From Saprospiraceae bacterium (GTDB taxonomy: Bacteria > Bacteroidota > Bacteroidia > Chitinophagales > Saprospiraceae), in assembly GCA_016716335.1 (NCBI GenBank), contig JADJWN010000014.1, positions 47,155-111,154 on the forward strand: a stretch of 64,000 nt of DNA, given 5' to 3'. Every line of letters begins with the position of its first letter. Position 1 is the first letter of the stretch. The notes under the pieces are model-generated. The model was not told the origin of the DNA and made no database searches. It worked only from the letters and a program-made list of their open reading frames with translations. Both the position numbers and the translations under genes were made by a program. Shown here piece by piece: positions 8,166-21,000 of the stretch.

Positions 8166-10643
8166 TCAGCCACCGGTAGGCGCAGTACCGCCTGTACCCT
8201 GAGTCTGAATGTCTCCACCCTGCTTCTGGTCGGTATTTTTGATTTTGGACTTTCTTTCTTTAAAGTCCACGCTACCGAACTTGTATCTGAAGTTGACTCC
8301 GATAGACCGGAAAGGTATGCTGAATGAGGTACGCTGAGTAAAAGCAGCGGTTTCAACATTGGAGTCGAAAAACTTATCTGCATGAAAGGGCTCGATGAGC
8401 GTAAGTCCAAGACTTGAATTCTTGAATTCCTTACGGATGCCCATACCATAAATCGTAAAGGCAGGATTGTCTCCCTGAATAGTACGGACAGGCGAACGGA
8501 AAAATCCGAAGAAATCGGCTTTCAGTGTGCCTGAGAATTTGATTTCACCATTCAGGAACAGATTGTATTCATAGCTCTGTCTTGAGGCCGGTTTGCCGTT
8601 GACTATACCGTTTGCATTATAAGTGGCAAAGTTACCTCCGGTTCTGAAAGTAAACAGGTTGATGGTCTTGGTGATAAAGCTGTTCAGCCCAAAGGAATTG
8701 TTGGTGCCGATATTTTTGTAAGTATTGACCGAGAGGCCGTTGCCGTCAATAGACAGAATCTGCTCGATTATACCATTGGTATGTCTGTAAAACAGTGATG
8801 AAAATGTGGTAAATCCTTTAAATGTAAGATTATATCCCAGTTCAACCTGATGCACCACTTCGGGATCCAGATATGGATTGCCTTCGGTACGGTTGAGAAA
8901 GTCGGAGGTATTGTTGAAAGGATTGATGAATTGCAGGCTGGGTCTCTGAATTCTCTGGCTATAAGACAGCTTAAGGGTACGAAATCCCGGAAAGGTTCGG
9001 CTCAGTGTAATGTTGGGCAGGAAATTGTCATAGCCCAATCCGCTGAAATTGAGATCTGATGACTTGTCAAAAGCTCCTGAAATCTCAGTTTTTTCATACC
9101 GGGCACCAGCTACCAATGAGTATTTTTTGGCAATGAGAAAATTCATGGAGGCATATCCTGCATATACATCCTGATCATATTTGAATCTTTCAATTACCGG
9201 TACATATCCTTCCGGAAAACTGAGCAACTGGGTGTTGTAGTCACTGATGATATTTCGTATAACCGCCTTGGCTCCTGTTTCGAGTTTGACGGTTTTGGTA
9301 AATGGGTGGGTATAATCTACCTGAAGTGTGGTCTCATGATTTACACCCTTGTTGAATACTTCTGAATCCCGGTTCAGAAAGGCAAGTTGGTGCAGTTCTC
9401 TGATGGTAAAGTCCTGATTGTTGTTTTGTCTGGAGTACTGCACTCCGAAGGACAGCTCCTGTCCTTCCCGATTTTCAAATTTTTTGGTATAATCTGTATT
9501 CCAGTCAAAACCGCCGAAGAAATTGTCTCCCTTGTTGGTGCGGTTGAAGGAATTGGAAAAATTGAGAGACGGGTCACTGAGCGATCCTGCTGTACTGCCA
9601 TCGACATTGAAACCAAAACCTCTGAAATTCAGTGAACTGTTGATACTGTTGTATCCATTGAAGTCATAAAAAGCAGAGATAGAACCATTGCCTCCCAAAC
9701 GGGATGTATTCTGTTTGCCATCCTGTCTGAAAATCCTGGGTCCCTCAGTCGTCTGATCTTCTCTGTAAAATTTTACGATACCATCCACCGGATTGGAGTA
9801 AAAGATAGCAGCACCTGAGCTCAGACCAAAGCGGCCTTTACCTGCATTGAGGTTGGTGAAGAGGCTGTTTTGTCTGTTGCCCACAGAGGCATTGACACTG
9901 CCTGCGAGCCCGTCCACATTCTGCTTCTTGGTGATGATATTGATGATACCCGCACTGCCCTCTGCATCATACTTGGCGGAGGGAGATGTGATTACTTCCA
10001 CTTTTTTGATCTGGTCGGCCGGAAACATTTTGAGTGCATCCGCCACATTGGTAGAAAACATACCGGAAGGCTTGCCATTAATGAAAATCCGTACATTCTG
10101 GGATCCTCTCAGGGATACATTTCCATTGAGATCTACGGAGAGCATAGGTACTTTTCGCAGTACGTCTGTGGCATCTCCACCTGCTATGGAAGCATCGTTT
10201 TCAGCATTGAATACCAGCTTGTCTGCCTTGCTTTCAAACAAGGTACGCTCTTCTGTGATTTCGACTGCATCCAGTACGATACTGGCTGGTTTCATATATA
10301 TATTGCCCAGCTTCACATCAGGGTTTTTGAGGGTGGTCTCTACCTGTTCGATTTTTTTCTCTTCGTATCCGAGGAAGGATATGTAGAGGTCATATGATCC
10401 GGTTTTGACTTCGTTGAATCTGAAAGTGCCATTTTCTTCAGACAAGACACCATCTACAATGACGCTGCTTCCCTTATTTTTCATGGTAATGGTGGCAAAT
10501 CCTACCGGTTCCTTAGTGATACTGTCCATCAGCATCCCCTCTATTTTACCTTTCAGGGTAGGCCCCTTATTACCTCCGAATGGAAACTGAGCCGTCAAAC
10601 CAAACCCGGCTAACCCAAATATCAGGACTAAAACTATTCTCAC
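8166..10643 (-). CDS. outer-membrane beta-barrel protein with CarboxypepD_reg-like and plug domains (TonB-receptor-like)
   Basis: The 825-residue product has a signal peptide (MRIVLVLIFGLAGFGLTAQ), a carboxypeptidase regulatory-like beta-sandwich at about 32-120 (EGMLMDSITKEPVGFATI to YISFLGY), and a plug-like region at about 140-240 (ADKLVFNAENDA, VPMLSVDLNGNVSLRG, GSAGIINIITKK). The remainder is a beta-barrel rich in alternating aromatic strands. This is the OMP_b-brl_3 architecture of Bacteroidota, related to TonB-dependent receptors. The ligand is unknown and no SusD partner is adjacent, which argues against a SusCD glycan system. The start is GTG at 10643, since a stop lies a few codons upstream and no ATG fits. 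The last 25 residues are a Gly/Thr/Gln-rich tail, unusual for a barrel that normally ends in an aromatic residue. Confidence 0.88.
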   Translation of the reverse strand: MRIVLVLIFGLAGFGLTAQFPFGGNKGPTLKGKIEGMLMDSITKEPVGFATITMKNKGSSVIVDGVLSEENGTFRFNEVKTGSYDLYISFLGYEEKKIEQVETTLKNPDVKLGNIYMKPASIVLDAVEITEERTLFESKADKLVFNAENDASIAGGDATDVLRKVPMLSVDLNGNVSLRGSQNVRIFINGKPSGMFSTNVADALKMFPADQIKKVEVITSPSAKYDAEGSAGIINIITKKQNVDGLAGSVNASVGNRQNSLFTNLNAGKGRFGLSSGAAIFYSNPVDGIVKFYREDQTTEGPRIFRQDGKQNTSRLGGNGSISAFYDFNGYNSINSSLNFRGFGFNVDGSTAGSLSDPSLNFSNSFNRTNKGDNFFGGFDWNTDYTKKFENREGQELSFGVQYSRQNNNQDFTIRELHQLAFLNRDSEVFNKGVNHETTLQVDYTHPFTKTVKLETGAKAVIRNIISDYNTQLLSFPEGYVPVIERFKYDQDVYAGYASMNFLIAKKYSLVAGARYEKTEISGAFDKSSDLNFSGLGYDNFLPNITLSRTFPGFRTLKLSYSQRIQRPSLQFINPFNNTSDFLNRTEGNPYLDPEVVHQVELGYNLTFKGFTTFSSLFYRHTNGIIEQILSIDGNGLSVNTYKNIGTNNSFGLNSFITKTINLFTFRTGGNFATYNANGIVNGKPASRQSYEYNLFLNGEIKFSGTLKADFFGFFRSPVRTIQGDNPAFTIYGMGIRKEFKNSSLGLTLIEPFHADKFFDSNVETAAFTQRTSFSIPFRSIGVNFRYKFGSVDFKERKSKIKNTDQKQGGDIQTQGTGGTAPTGG

Positions 10644-10809
10644 TTTAATACGATTTTAATATTTTGACAATACAATGACAAAAGTGATGGAATGTTTTTG
10701 ACCTGCCCTAATATTTAGATAAATGCCTGATTTTTGACGCTTAAAGTATGTGGTAAACTATCTTGCAGTGCGTTTCCTCGTCAATATATGTGACTGTAAA
10801 TGAATGGTT

Positions 10810-11019
10810 TCAGATGGATTCCGGTGTGATGCAGTCTTTGTGAACTGCCTTTGTTAATTCAATCTTAATGCTGTCCCCGGGGCGAATGCCGGTTTTTGAT
10901 TCGAAAACGAACAGGAACAGATAAGTAATGACATGGCCTGCGATTGCCAAGGCAAGGCATACGGCCATAAATTGCAGTAATGGTTTTCTTCTCATGATAA
11001 ACTCAAATTTTGATGGCAC
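10810..11019 (-). CDS. small hypothetical membrane protein
   Basis: A 69-residue open frame (or 61 residues from the internal ATG at 10995, MRRKPLLQF) has a positively charged N-terminus, one strong membrane span (about residues 17-38), and a short polar tail with two conserved-looking motifs, RPGDSIKIEL and HKDC. No family is recognised. It lies between the outer-membrane barrel gene and the response regulator, all on the minus strand, with gaps of about 160 bases each side. The charge distribution is consistent with an Nin-Cout single-span protein, but coding status is uncertain. Confidence 0.4.
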   Translation of the reverse strand: MPSKFEFIMRRKPLLQFMAVCLALAIAGHVITYLFLFVFESKTGIRPGDSIKIELTKAVHKDCITPESI

Positions 11020-11180
11020 AAAGTTAGAGGTACTTCAGGATGCAGCGATACCTGTATTTTTTCTTAAATATGTGCTATATTAACCTTGGGAGTTAAAATT
11101 TTGAAATGATATGTTAATTCAGCGTATTTGTACTGATATAAACAGGGAGTTATTTTGCTGAATCCGCATTTTTATACACT

Positions 11181-11879
11181 TCAGGACTTCACCACCAGTT
11201 TGTATCCTGTGCCATGAATATTCATAAATTCGATCCCCGGGTCTTCCTTGAAGTAGTTTCTCAGACGACTTACATAGACATTCAGGCTGCGTTCGCGGAA
11301 ATTATTTTCATCTTCCCAGATATGTTTCAGTGCTTCATCCCGGAGTACAATTCCATCTGCAGCAGTACAGAAAAGCTTCAGCAATTTATTTTCAATGGCA
11401 CTGAGTTTAATTATTTGCGAATCTCTGGATATTTCTCTTGATTCAGCATCAAAGAGATAAGAACCGATCTCATGTTTGGTATGCTGGTTTTTCAATCTTC
11501 CGTACATCTCGGTGCGTTTCAATATTGCCTTGATACGCAGATAAAGCTCCTGCATACTGAATGGCTTGGTGATATAGTCATCGGCGCCGGCCTCCAGGCC
11601 TTTGATGCGGTCTTCTTTATCCGCTTGTCCGGTAAGAAACAAAAAGGGTATGTCGGGCTCTAAATTTTTGATTTCGGCAGCCAGTTCATACCCTGATTTC
11701 ATGGGCATTTTTATGTCGAGGATGCAGAGATTGAAACGACTTTTTCTGAAATCATCCAGTGCATCAAATCCATTATGATGCAGGTGACAGACAAATCCTT
11801 TGGATTCCAGATATTCCTGAACCAATGGACTCAGAGACCTGTCGTCATCTGCAAGAAGCAGTCTTTTGGGGGTTTCCAT
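11181..11879 (-). CDS. OmpR/PhoB-family response regulator
   Basis: The 232-residue protein has a receiver domain (residues about 5-120) with acidic residues Asp11-Asp12-Asp13, phosphoacceptor Asp55 (CILDIKMP), Thr83 (FLTGQ) and Lys105 (ITKPFS). A winged-helix DNA-binding domain follows (about 135-232), ending with the N-V-Y-V-S-R-L-R-N-Y-F and HGTGYKL elements of the OmpR family. No histidine kinase gene is in the window, so it is an orphan here. It lies 187 bases downstream of the giant adhesin gene on the same strand; whether it controls that gene cannot be told from sequence. Confidence 0.95.
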   Translation of the reverse strand: METPKRLLLADDDRSLSPLVQEYLESKGFVCHLHHNGFDALDDFRKSRFNLCILDIKMPMKSGYELAAEIKNLEPDIPFLFLTGQADKEDRIKGLEAGADDYITKPFSMQELYLRIKAILKRTEMYGRLKNQHTKHEIGSYLFDAESREISRDSQIIKLSAIENKLLKLFCTAADGIVLRDEALKHIWEDENNFRERSLNVYVSRLRNYFKEDPGIEFMNIHGTGYKLVVKS

Positions 11880-12066
11880 TTGATAAGTGCCAAATATCTA
11901 CAAAATTAACTATAATTTTGTTAATCAGGTACATGCAATGGATTGGAAACAGCAGAAAACTGTGATTAGAAATAATGAAAATGCTTATTAAAATCCAGTA
12001 ATTGCTGCTTTTTATTTACTAAGATGATTCAGAAAACAGACAAATCAGAAACGACAATAATTATCA

Positions 12067-15000
12067 TTATCTAGAGATATTTCCGGCAGGTACCTGCTCA
12101 ATTAATGAATCAAAATTAGCAAGGAAACTTGTATTGAGCGGATAAAGTAAAATCTGACTGTACAGCAAATTTTTATCGTCATCCGGATTGTCGTACTTTA
12201 CTTTTGCATCCATATTGTAATCACCCTGATAGTACCCAAAAGCAAAATTGAAATTCGATGCTGCCAGAGTATTGTTTGGATGTATGAGTACTTCAAAGAA
12301 AAGTATATTCTGATCATCGTTTGGATTTACAAATTTCACTTTGCCGTCGGCATCAAAATCTCCTGCCCACATGCATCTCCATCCTATCCGGATATTATTG
12401 TTTTGGGCCAATCCGGCGTAATCGAGGCCATTATTGAGACTTGTGCGGAAATTATAAACGGGTGTGTTGGGCTTGGTGAAGTCCAGAAGATCATTCACGG
12501 AAACTTTTTGTGACATTACTGCGAGATGATTTCTGTGCCTGACTACCACATAAAGACTGTCAGTATCTATTCCCGGAAATGAAACTGGACTGATGCCATC
12601 TATGTCCACTATATCACCATCTCTCTGGATCAGACAGCTTCTTGAACCGATAATCTGTGACAAATCATTTTTATTACGAAGTTCGACAAACACCCAATCC
12701 ACAATAGCATTCTGACCTGTTACGGCAAAAACTGCTGATGCATTGTGTAAGGTGTCAAATTTTGAATATTCCGCTGTGGCAATCTGCTGATATCTGTAGG
12801 TGATATCAGTGTATTCAGTGGGATGGAGATATGGACTCAATGTTGGTATGTAGTTGAGCCCGGTGTAAGGACTCTGTCTGAGATTATCTCTCATCAATGG
12901 TCTTCCATCGGGTGCGTTTTGATTGCCGGTATTCATCAAAGCACCTTCAAGATATGCCCGGATTCTAAGTTGCAATTCATCTGCAAGCAGAATATGGACG
13001 GTGGCTTTGGTACAAAACTGCTGCGCATTATTATCACAAATTTCATAAACAAACTCTGTAGGACCGCTGAATGAAGCATTAGGTGTGAATACAAAATTAC
13101 CATTTGCAGTTAGGTAATAGCTACCGCTGCTGAGTACCACCGGATTCTGAGCGGTACCTTGAGGTATTACTGAAATCATATCACCTTCCGGATCAGAATC
13201 ATTGAGCAAGACATTTCCGGAGATTGTCTGTCCTTTAGCACCTGCAAAGAAATCATCTGATGCCACGGTGCTGTTCAATGCATTGTGTGCATTGATTGTA
13301 ATGTAAACCGAAGATTTGTGAGTTTCTACTGAGGTGCCCAATGTGTTGCCCGTATAGTATTTTATTGTATCTCTGCCAGCCATATTGATATTTGGAGTAT
13401 AGCCAAACATATTGGAAGATAAGTTTAATACCCCTTTTTTCTCGTAATTCAGACTGTGCAGTGCTGCTCCTGATATATTGCATCCAGTCCTGCTTACACA
13501 TGCATCATTGGATTGAGTATTCAGTACAAATGTATCCGGACCAGCCGAAGAGCCTTTTTCATAGACTGTAATGATTTCAGGGTTAGCTACCAGTGTTTGG
13601 TTGTTATTCAGCTGAACTACATTTATTTCCAATATTCTGGATGGACAACCAGTAGTCACAGGCGCAATACATACCGGAACATTATAAGTGTATTTACCGG
13701 GGTAATTTGCTGTAAATGTGTAACTGCCATTGGAGTTCATGGTTATGACCTGGCTGCCTTGTTCGGGTTTGGACAACAACACGGGTGTACCATAACTTGC
13801 TGTGCCGGGTATGTCATCATTGGTAGCAACATTACCTGTTACGGGTTTATTGACGAATGTGACATTAAAGTCAGGATCTGTACAGTTGATAACATGGATG
13901 GCATCCGGTTCCAGATAAGATGTACATCCTGTATTGCTCTCGATAAAGTAAAAACTTACTTTGCCCGGAGCAATTCCTGTCACTGTACCTTGGGTAGTAA
14001 CAGTGGCAATCCGTGGATCAGTACTGAACCATACCCCCTGACTAGGAGCAGATAGCAATGTGTTGTATCCTACACAAATAGTCTGACTTCCTGTGATGCT
14101 TAGGTTGATTGGATTAGTAATTTGGATCAATACAGAAGAATCAGATATACATCCGGTAATTGTGTCTGTAAATACAAATCTTGCTGTACCAGCTGACAAT
14201 CCACTGACTATACCATTGTTTGTAATACTGGCTACCTGAGGTTTTGAGGAAGTCCATATGCCACCTGAGGAGGGAGTTAAATTGGTCTGACCCCCTATAC
14301 ATAACATATCAGGCCCATTGAGATTGGTATTAGGCTTGGGATTTACAACGATTGCCGAATTGGCAGTGGCTGTACAGCCGCTTGACGCCTGTGTAAATCT
14401 GAAAGATGCAGTACCCGGATTTACGGCAGTAATTATTCCTGATGCGGTTATAGTAGCCACAGAAGGATTCAGCGAAATCCATGTACCTCCTGAGGATGGT
14501 CCCATAGAACTTTGCTCTCCGATACATAATGAGGCATCACCTGTGACTGATACCTGAGGACTGCCGATGATGGTAACGGCTTCAAAAATTTCTGATGCAC
14601 ATCCGGTGGCTGTATGCACAAATCTGAAACTCGCCTTACCTGGCGCAACTGCTGAAATCAAGCCTGAATTTGTAATTGAAGCGAGGGATGGATTAATTGA
14701 AGTCCAGTTTCCGCCGGCAGTTGGAGTAAGCTGTGCAGTTTGACCTACACAGACAGTATTTGGTCCGTTGACCTCAAGTACTGGTAATGGATTGATGAAT
14801 ATGGTGGATGAAGTATCTGATATGCAACCGGTAATAGTATCCTGAAAGATGAATCTTGCAAAACCAGTGCTGATACCTGTAATCAATCCATTGGGTGAAA
14901 TGGAGGCAATATCAGAATTTGCTGAGGTCCAGATACCATTCATTGATGGTAATGCCTGAGTTGTACTGCCCACACATAGTTCGGATACTGTCAGGATGGT

Positions 15001-18000
15001 TTGAGGTTTAGCATTGATTACAATCCATCCTGTAGGGTCTGAAGTACAGCCAATTGCATTGGTATAAGTAAATCTGGCCAGGCCATTGGTCAAACCGGTT
15101 ACAAGACCGTTATTATTCACTGAAGCTACAGAAGGATTGAGTGAAGTCCATATACCACCCGAAGAAGGTTGTAACTGAGTCGTTTGTCCAACACAGATAG
15201 TGGCAGGTCCGGAAATACTGACAGCAGGTTTATTTACAACATTAACGATACCTGTAGGATTGGATGTACATCCTGTGGCGGTCTCCTGGAAGATGAAATG
15301 GGCACTTCCTACAGCTATCCCTGTTACCACACCATTGTTGTTGACAGATGCGATCGAAGGATTGCTACTTATCCAGCTTCCTCCCGTAGATGGAGATAAA
15401 GTTGTGGTAGAACCTATACAGATATCAGGACTACCCATTATAGAAACCTCAGGTATGGAGTTTACTGTAAATTGACCGGAAGGCTGAGAAATACATCCTG
15501 TAGCACTGCTTGTAAAAATAAACTGGGTTATACCCGGTGTCAACGCAGTAATCTGACCTGAGTTATTAACACTTGCTACTGCGGGATTGGTACTTGTCCA
15601 TGTACCTCCTGAGGATGGTGATAATTGGGATGTAGCTCCAACACATACAGAGGAAGGTCCGCTGAAGCTGATAGCAGGTCTTGGATTTACAATAATCTGC
15701 CCTGAAGCGATGGAGCTGCATCCACTTGTGCTGGAGGTAAATACAAAAGTAGCCATTCCGGGATTAAGACCTGTAACAATACCGGAGTTTGTAACGGACG
15801 CTATAGTCGGCTGATTGCTGGTCCATACTCCACCTGTGGTTGGATTCAGTGTAGTGGTTGCGCCGACACAAATGGTGGTATTTCCAGTGATTTGTATCTC
15901 AGGCCTGCTTAGCACAGTAATTGTGCCTGAAGTATCTGATTTACATCCTGTTGATGAATTGGTAAAGATAAATCTTGCATTGCCGGGCGATTGACCTGTC
16001 ACCTGACCGGAGTTGGTGATACTGGCTACGGAAGGATTGAGTGAAAGCCAGGATCCTCCGGTGGAGGGCAAAAAGTTTGTAGTAGAGCCGGGACAAATTG
16101 AAGCAGGTCCGTTCAGGGCTATGCCTGGCTTAGGATGTACGACTACCTGAATAGGGCCATTATTGACACAACCTGCGCTACTGTTGTAATTAAAGGTGGC
16201 TGTGCCGGCAGAGATTGCCGTGACCAAACCTTCATTAGTAACTGATGCAATAGTTGGATGATTGGAAGTCCAGACACCACCGCCGACGGGAGTAAGTTGT
16301 GTGGTACTGCCGATACAAATTGCAGAAGGACCATTGTATCCCAAAGTAAGAGTGGTCTGTACCACGATCGCCACTGATGTATCAGACACACAGCCTGTGG
16401 CATTGGAAATGTATAAAAATCTGGCAGTCCCCGGTGATATACCTGTGATAAAACCTGCATTGTTGATTGTTGCAATACCCGGATTGAGACTAGACCATAA
16501 TCCTCCTGATGAGGGCAAGAGCTGAGTTGTCTGTCCTACACAAATATTGGCCGGACCATTCAGACTTATGGCAGGTTTTGGTAATACATTGATAGTAGCC
16601 TGAGCCACTGCTGCACATCCCTGACTGTTGGTAACTGTGACCTGATAAGTTGATGATGGCACGCCAGGAGTTACTGTTACGGTTGAGGTGGTTGCAGATC
16701 CTGCATTAGGACTCCAAAGATATCCTGTGGCTCCTGAAGCATTGACGGATAAGTTGACTTGTGTACCTTCACAGACAGTACTGTTGAAATTGATAACAGT
16801 GCTTTCAAACCTTTGGAATACAAAACCACTGATATTTGCCGAACAGCCGATTCTGTCTGTTACTGTCACAGAGTAGTTGCCATTGGTATTTATATTGATC
16901 GTTTGGGTATTGGCCGTAAATCCTGAAGGGCCGCTCCATGTTATATTGTATGCAGGTAGCCCACCGCTGATAAGCACACTTAATTTTGAAGTGTCTGTAA
17001 GACATACGCTACCGTGATAATCTATCCCTAAAGAAGGCAATGCTGATACAGTCACAGTTGTACTGGTGTCTGATACACATGAACTTGCATTACTCACAAA
17101 ACTGAATTTGGCATTACCCGGACTCAGACCCTGTACAACTCCTGAATTATTGATGCTTGCCACCAGCGGATTGTGACTTATCCATGTTCCCCCACTTGCA
17201 GGCAGGAAGGTAGTAAAGCTGTTTATACATATGGTGTCGGCACCCTGAAGGGAAATGCCGGGTCTGCTTTTGACTGTAATCTGTCCTGTGGGCAAAGATT
17301 GGCAGCCGGCATCCGAGGTAAATATGAATTGTGCGTTGCCTGCTGTAATTGCGGTGACCAATCCCTGATTATTGACAGATGCTATCTCTGGATTGGAGGA
17401 TGACCAGGTGCCTCCGGATGTAGGCGACAACTGAGTGGTTTCTCCCGGACATATTTCTACGGGGCCTGTGATCGATGTGCCTATAATGGGATGTACTATT
17501 ACGGCTTTGGAATCTGATTCAATGCATGGTCCTGATTGGTAAGTGTATGTAATGATCACACTTCCTTGACTGATAGCAGTAACAATTCCTGAAGTATTTA
17601 CTGTAGCAATGTCGGAGTTATTACTTTGCCAGGTTCCACCAGAATGACTTGGTATCAGTTGAATACTTGATCCGATACATACCCCGGTAGGTCCTGACAA
17701 TGTCACTCCTGCTTTATCACTTACTGTAACACTGGCAGAGGGCAAAGAGGTACAACCGGTCGTATCACTGGTGAAGACAAAACTGGTAATGCCACCTGAT
17801 AAACCTGTTATGATTCCTTCTGAATTGATTGTTGCTATTGAAGGATTATTACTTGTCCAGGTACCACCGGATGAAGGACTGATTGCTGTAATTGTTCCTT
17901 CACAAATATGGGCCGGGCCCGTCAACTGTACCCCGGGTCTTTCAAAGACTCTTACCTCTGCTCCGTCTATTGAGCTACATCCTGTCGATGCAAGTGTAAA

Positions 18001-21000
18001 TCTGAATTTTGCCAAACCTCCGGATAGCCCTGTTACCACACCGGAAGCAGATATAGATGCTATTGCAGGATTCAGACTGATCCAGCTACCCCCTGAAGAG
18101 GGATATAATGCGGTAGTATCTCCTGTACATAATGTGTCCCTTCCGCTTACCGTTATTTCAGGTCTCGGATTTACATTAATTTTGAGTGATGGAATAGACG
18201 CACAACCCAGGTCGTTGGTTACTGTGACAAAATATTCAGAAAAGGGCAGCTGTGGATACACTACAACAGATGAAGCAGTTGAATTTTGAGCATTAGCGCT
18301 CCATTGATAGCTTACAGCAGATGCGCTGTTGACTGTAAGTTGAATGCTGTCACCTTCACATATGGTAGTCTGAATACTTGAGATGAATGGCGAATAAGTA
18401 TCATAAATAAAGGCTGAAGTAGTTGCCATACATCCGATATGGTCAGTCACAGTCAGATAATAATTGCCATTTTTACTTAATAGTATGGTGTCTGTTTGAG
18501 ATATAAAATTGTCTGGTCCGGTCCATGAATAACTGTATATGCCTGAACCGCCACTGACATCGGCTGATATTGTTTTATCTTCTGTAAGACATACGCTGCC
18601 GTGATAATTGATATTGACTGAAAGCAATGGATTGACACTGAGGTAGTGAGATGTCGAGTCCTCACAACCAAAGCTATTGGTGACTTTCACCTTGTACCAC
18701 CCGGTACTGTTTGCCATGATTGCCGCCGTGGTCGCGTTTGTACTCCACTGATAGGATATTCCACCGGAAGCCGTCAGTGCAGTGGAGGTATTGAAACAAA
18801 TTTGATCTGCGCCGCTGATCTGTGCCACAGGGACGGGTCTCACATCCAGGGTTTTGGTATTTTCGCAACCATCAGAGTCTCTGGTATAGGTCAAAGTTAC
18901 CTGTCCGATTGCAGATCCTGTGACCACTCCACCGTCTGTGATTGAAGCTGTCAATGGGTTGCTGCTTACCCATTGACCACCCGAAGATGGCAGCAGGGTG
19001 GTTTGAGATCCGAGACATATTTCGTCTGCGCCAGAGAGCACCGGATTTTGTGGAATATCCGGCACCTGAATATGTAAAGGCAAAGAAGATTTACACTCGT
19101 TTGAATCCAGGACTGTATAGAAGTAATCCTGACCAGGCAACAATCCCTGTATAAATAAGGATTGCCCCGAACCGGAAAATATGGAATCTCCGGGTTGTTG
19201 AATAACTTTCCAAAGTCCCTGAGGCAGATTTGTCAATGTAATATCTGCATCACGTTGAATACAGGTTGGTACGCGAATACTGTCCAAAACCAGAGTCTGA
19301 GGTAAAGGAAGTACAGTTATGAGTTTGGTGCTGTCACAACCATCCAGAGTTCTTGTGTATTTGATATACACATTTCCTGCACCTGTACCTGTCACCCAGC
19401 CGTTGTCATTCACTATTGCAATGTCTGAATCCGGACTTGTCCAGTTACCTCCAAAATCAGGAAATACTCTGATTGAATCTCCAATACACACTATACTGTC
19501 GCCATATACAGCAGGACTGGCAGGTAGTCCACCCACTGATGCAGGTTCGGAGGTTTCTGATATACATCTGTCCACATCTTCAAAATTGAAAAAATAGGTC
19601 TGGTTCATAGGCAGATTATCAACCGTAAAAATCTGGCCTGAGCCTTGATAAATCATATCACCGGGATACACTTTGACATACCAGTTGCCAAATTCAGGAA
19701 ATCCTCCCAATGTGACACTACCAGTAGGATTGGCACAAGTGGGATCAATGATATCCAGTACGTATGGAGCATTGGGTTCCGGTCTGACAACAAAGTCCAT
19801 ACTGGTCTGACATCCATCTAATAATCTTGTATAGGTTAGCGTGACCTGACCGGCAGAAATACCGGTGACAGAGCCGTCATTTGTTACCTGAGCAATGTTG
19901 TTATCGCTGCTCGTCCAGCTACCTGCCTTGGTTGGTGTGACTTTGGCCGTCAAACCAAAACATGCAAATGTATCTCCACCTAAAATGGGTGGTTCAGGAA
20001 AGCCTAAAATTTCTATTTCGGAAGAATAGTTAGAAATACAACCATCACTGTTTTCTACCGTAAATGTGTAGGTAGTGTTTTTGGGGAGACTATCTATCTC
20101 AATAGAATTGCCTGTACCTGTATATTGGAAATTGTCCGGATTCCTTGTCAATGTCCAAGCACCTGATGGAAGGTTAGAAATCAGTACTTTGCCTACCTGA
20201 ACATAACAGGTGGGTTGCTGAAGTATACTTACAGCAGGAATGTCAGGTCTTGCCAGTACCTCCACGCTAATAGAATCTTTACAACCATCTGACAATCTCA
20301 TGTAAGTCAGATACACTGTTCCTGAAGATACAGCAAAGACATTGCCTGAATTATTCACAGTAGCAATAAGGTTGTTATTGCTGGTCCAAATTCCGGCTGT
20401 ATCAGGATACACTTTGCCAAAAGTACCTTCACAGATTAAAGTATCTCCATGCAATTCAGGATTAGCCGGGAGAGGATTGATTGTAAATTCTGCACTGGTA
20501 TCAGACGGACATAAGTATTCATTAAAAACAATCAATCGGTAGCTTTGGCCCGGTGTCAATCCGGTTAAAGTGTAAGTCATACCAACATCGCCCCGGGCTC
20601 CTGACCTGTCTCCGGATCTGCCATAGAAGTTTTGAGAACTGTTATTTCCATTCAGATTATTGCCTGTGTTGATAATCTGTATTGTCCAGTCACCCATGGG
20701 TAATCCTGACAGGTAGGCTGTTCCGGTCGGGTCATAACAATCAGGATGTCTCAAACTGTCAATGACGGGCTCCAAAGGTCTGTGTCGTATTATTACTTCT
20801 GTTTGACCGGTACAATTGTCAGAAGTGCGGGTAAATGTCAAAGTGACTGCACCCATCAAGTTGGCACTAAGAATATTTCCTGATGAGATCGAAGCAATGC
20901 CAGGATTGGAGCTTGTCCAGGTACCGGTGTCTGCTGAATAAAGAGGGAATGCACTATCGACACAGATAGCTGTATCTTTCTGTATTTCAGGAAAGTATAA

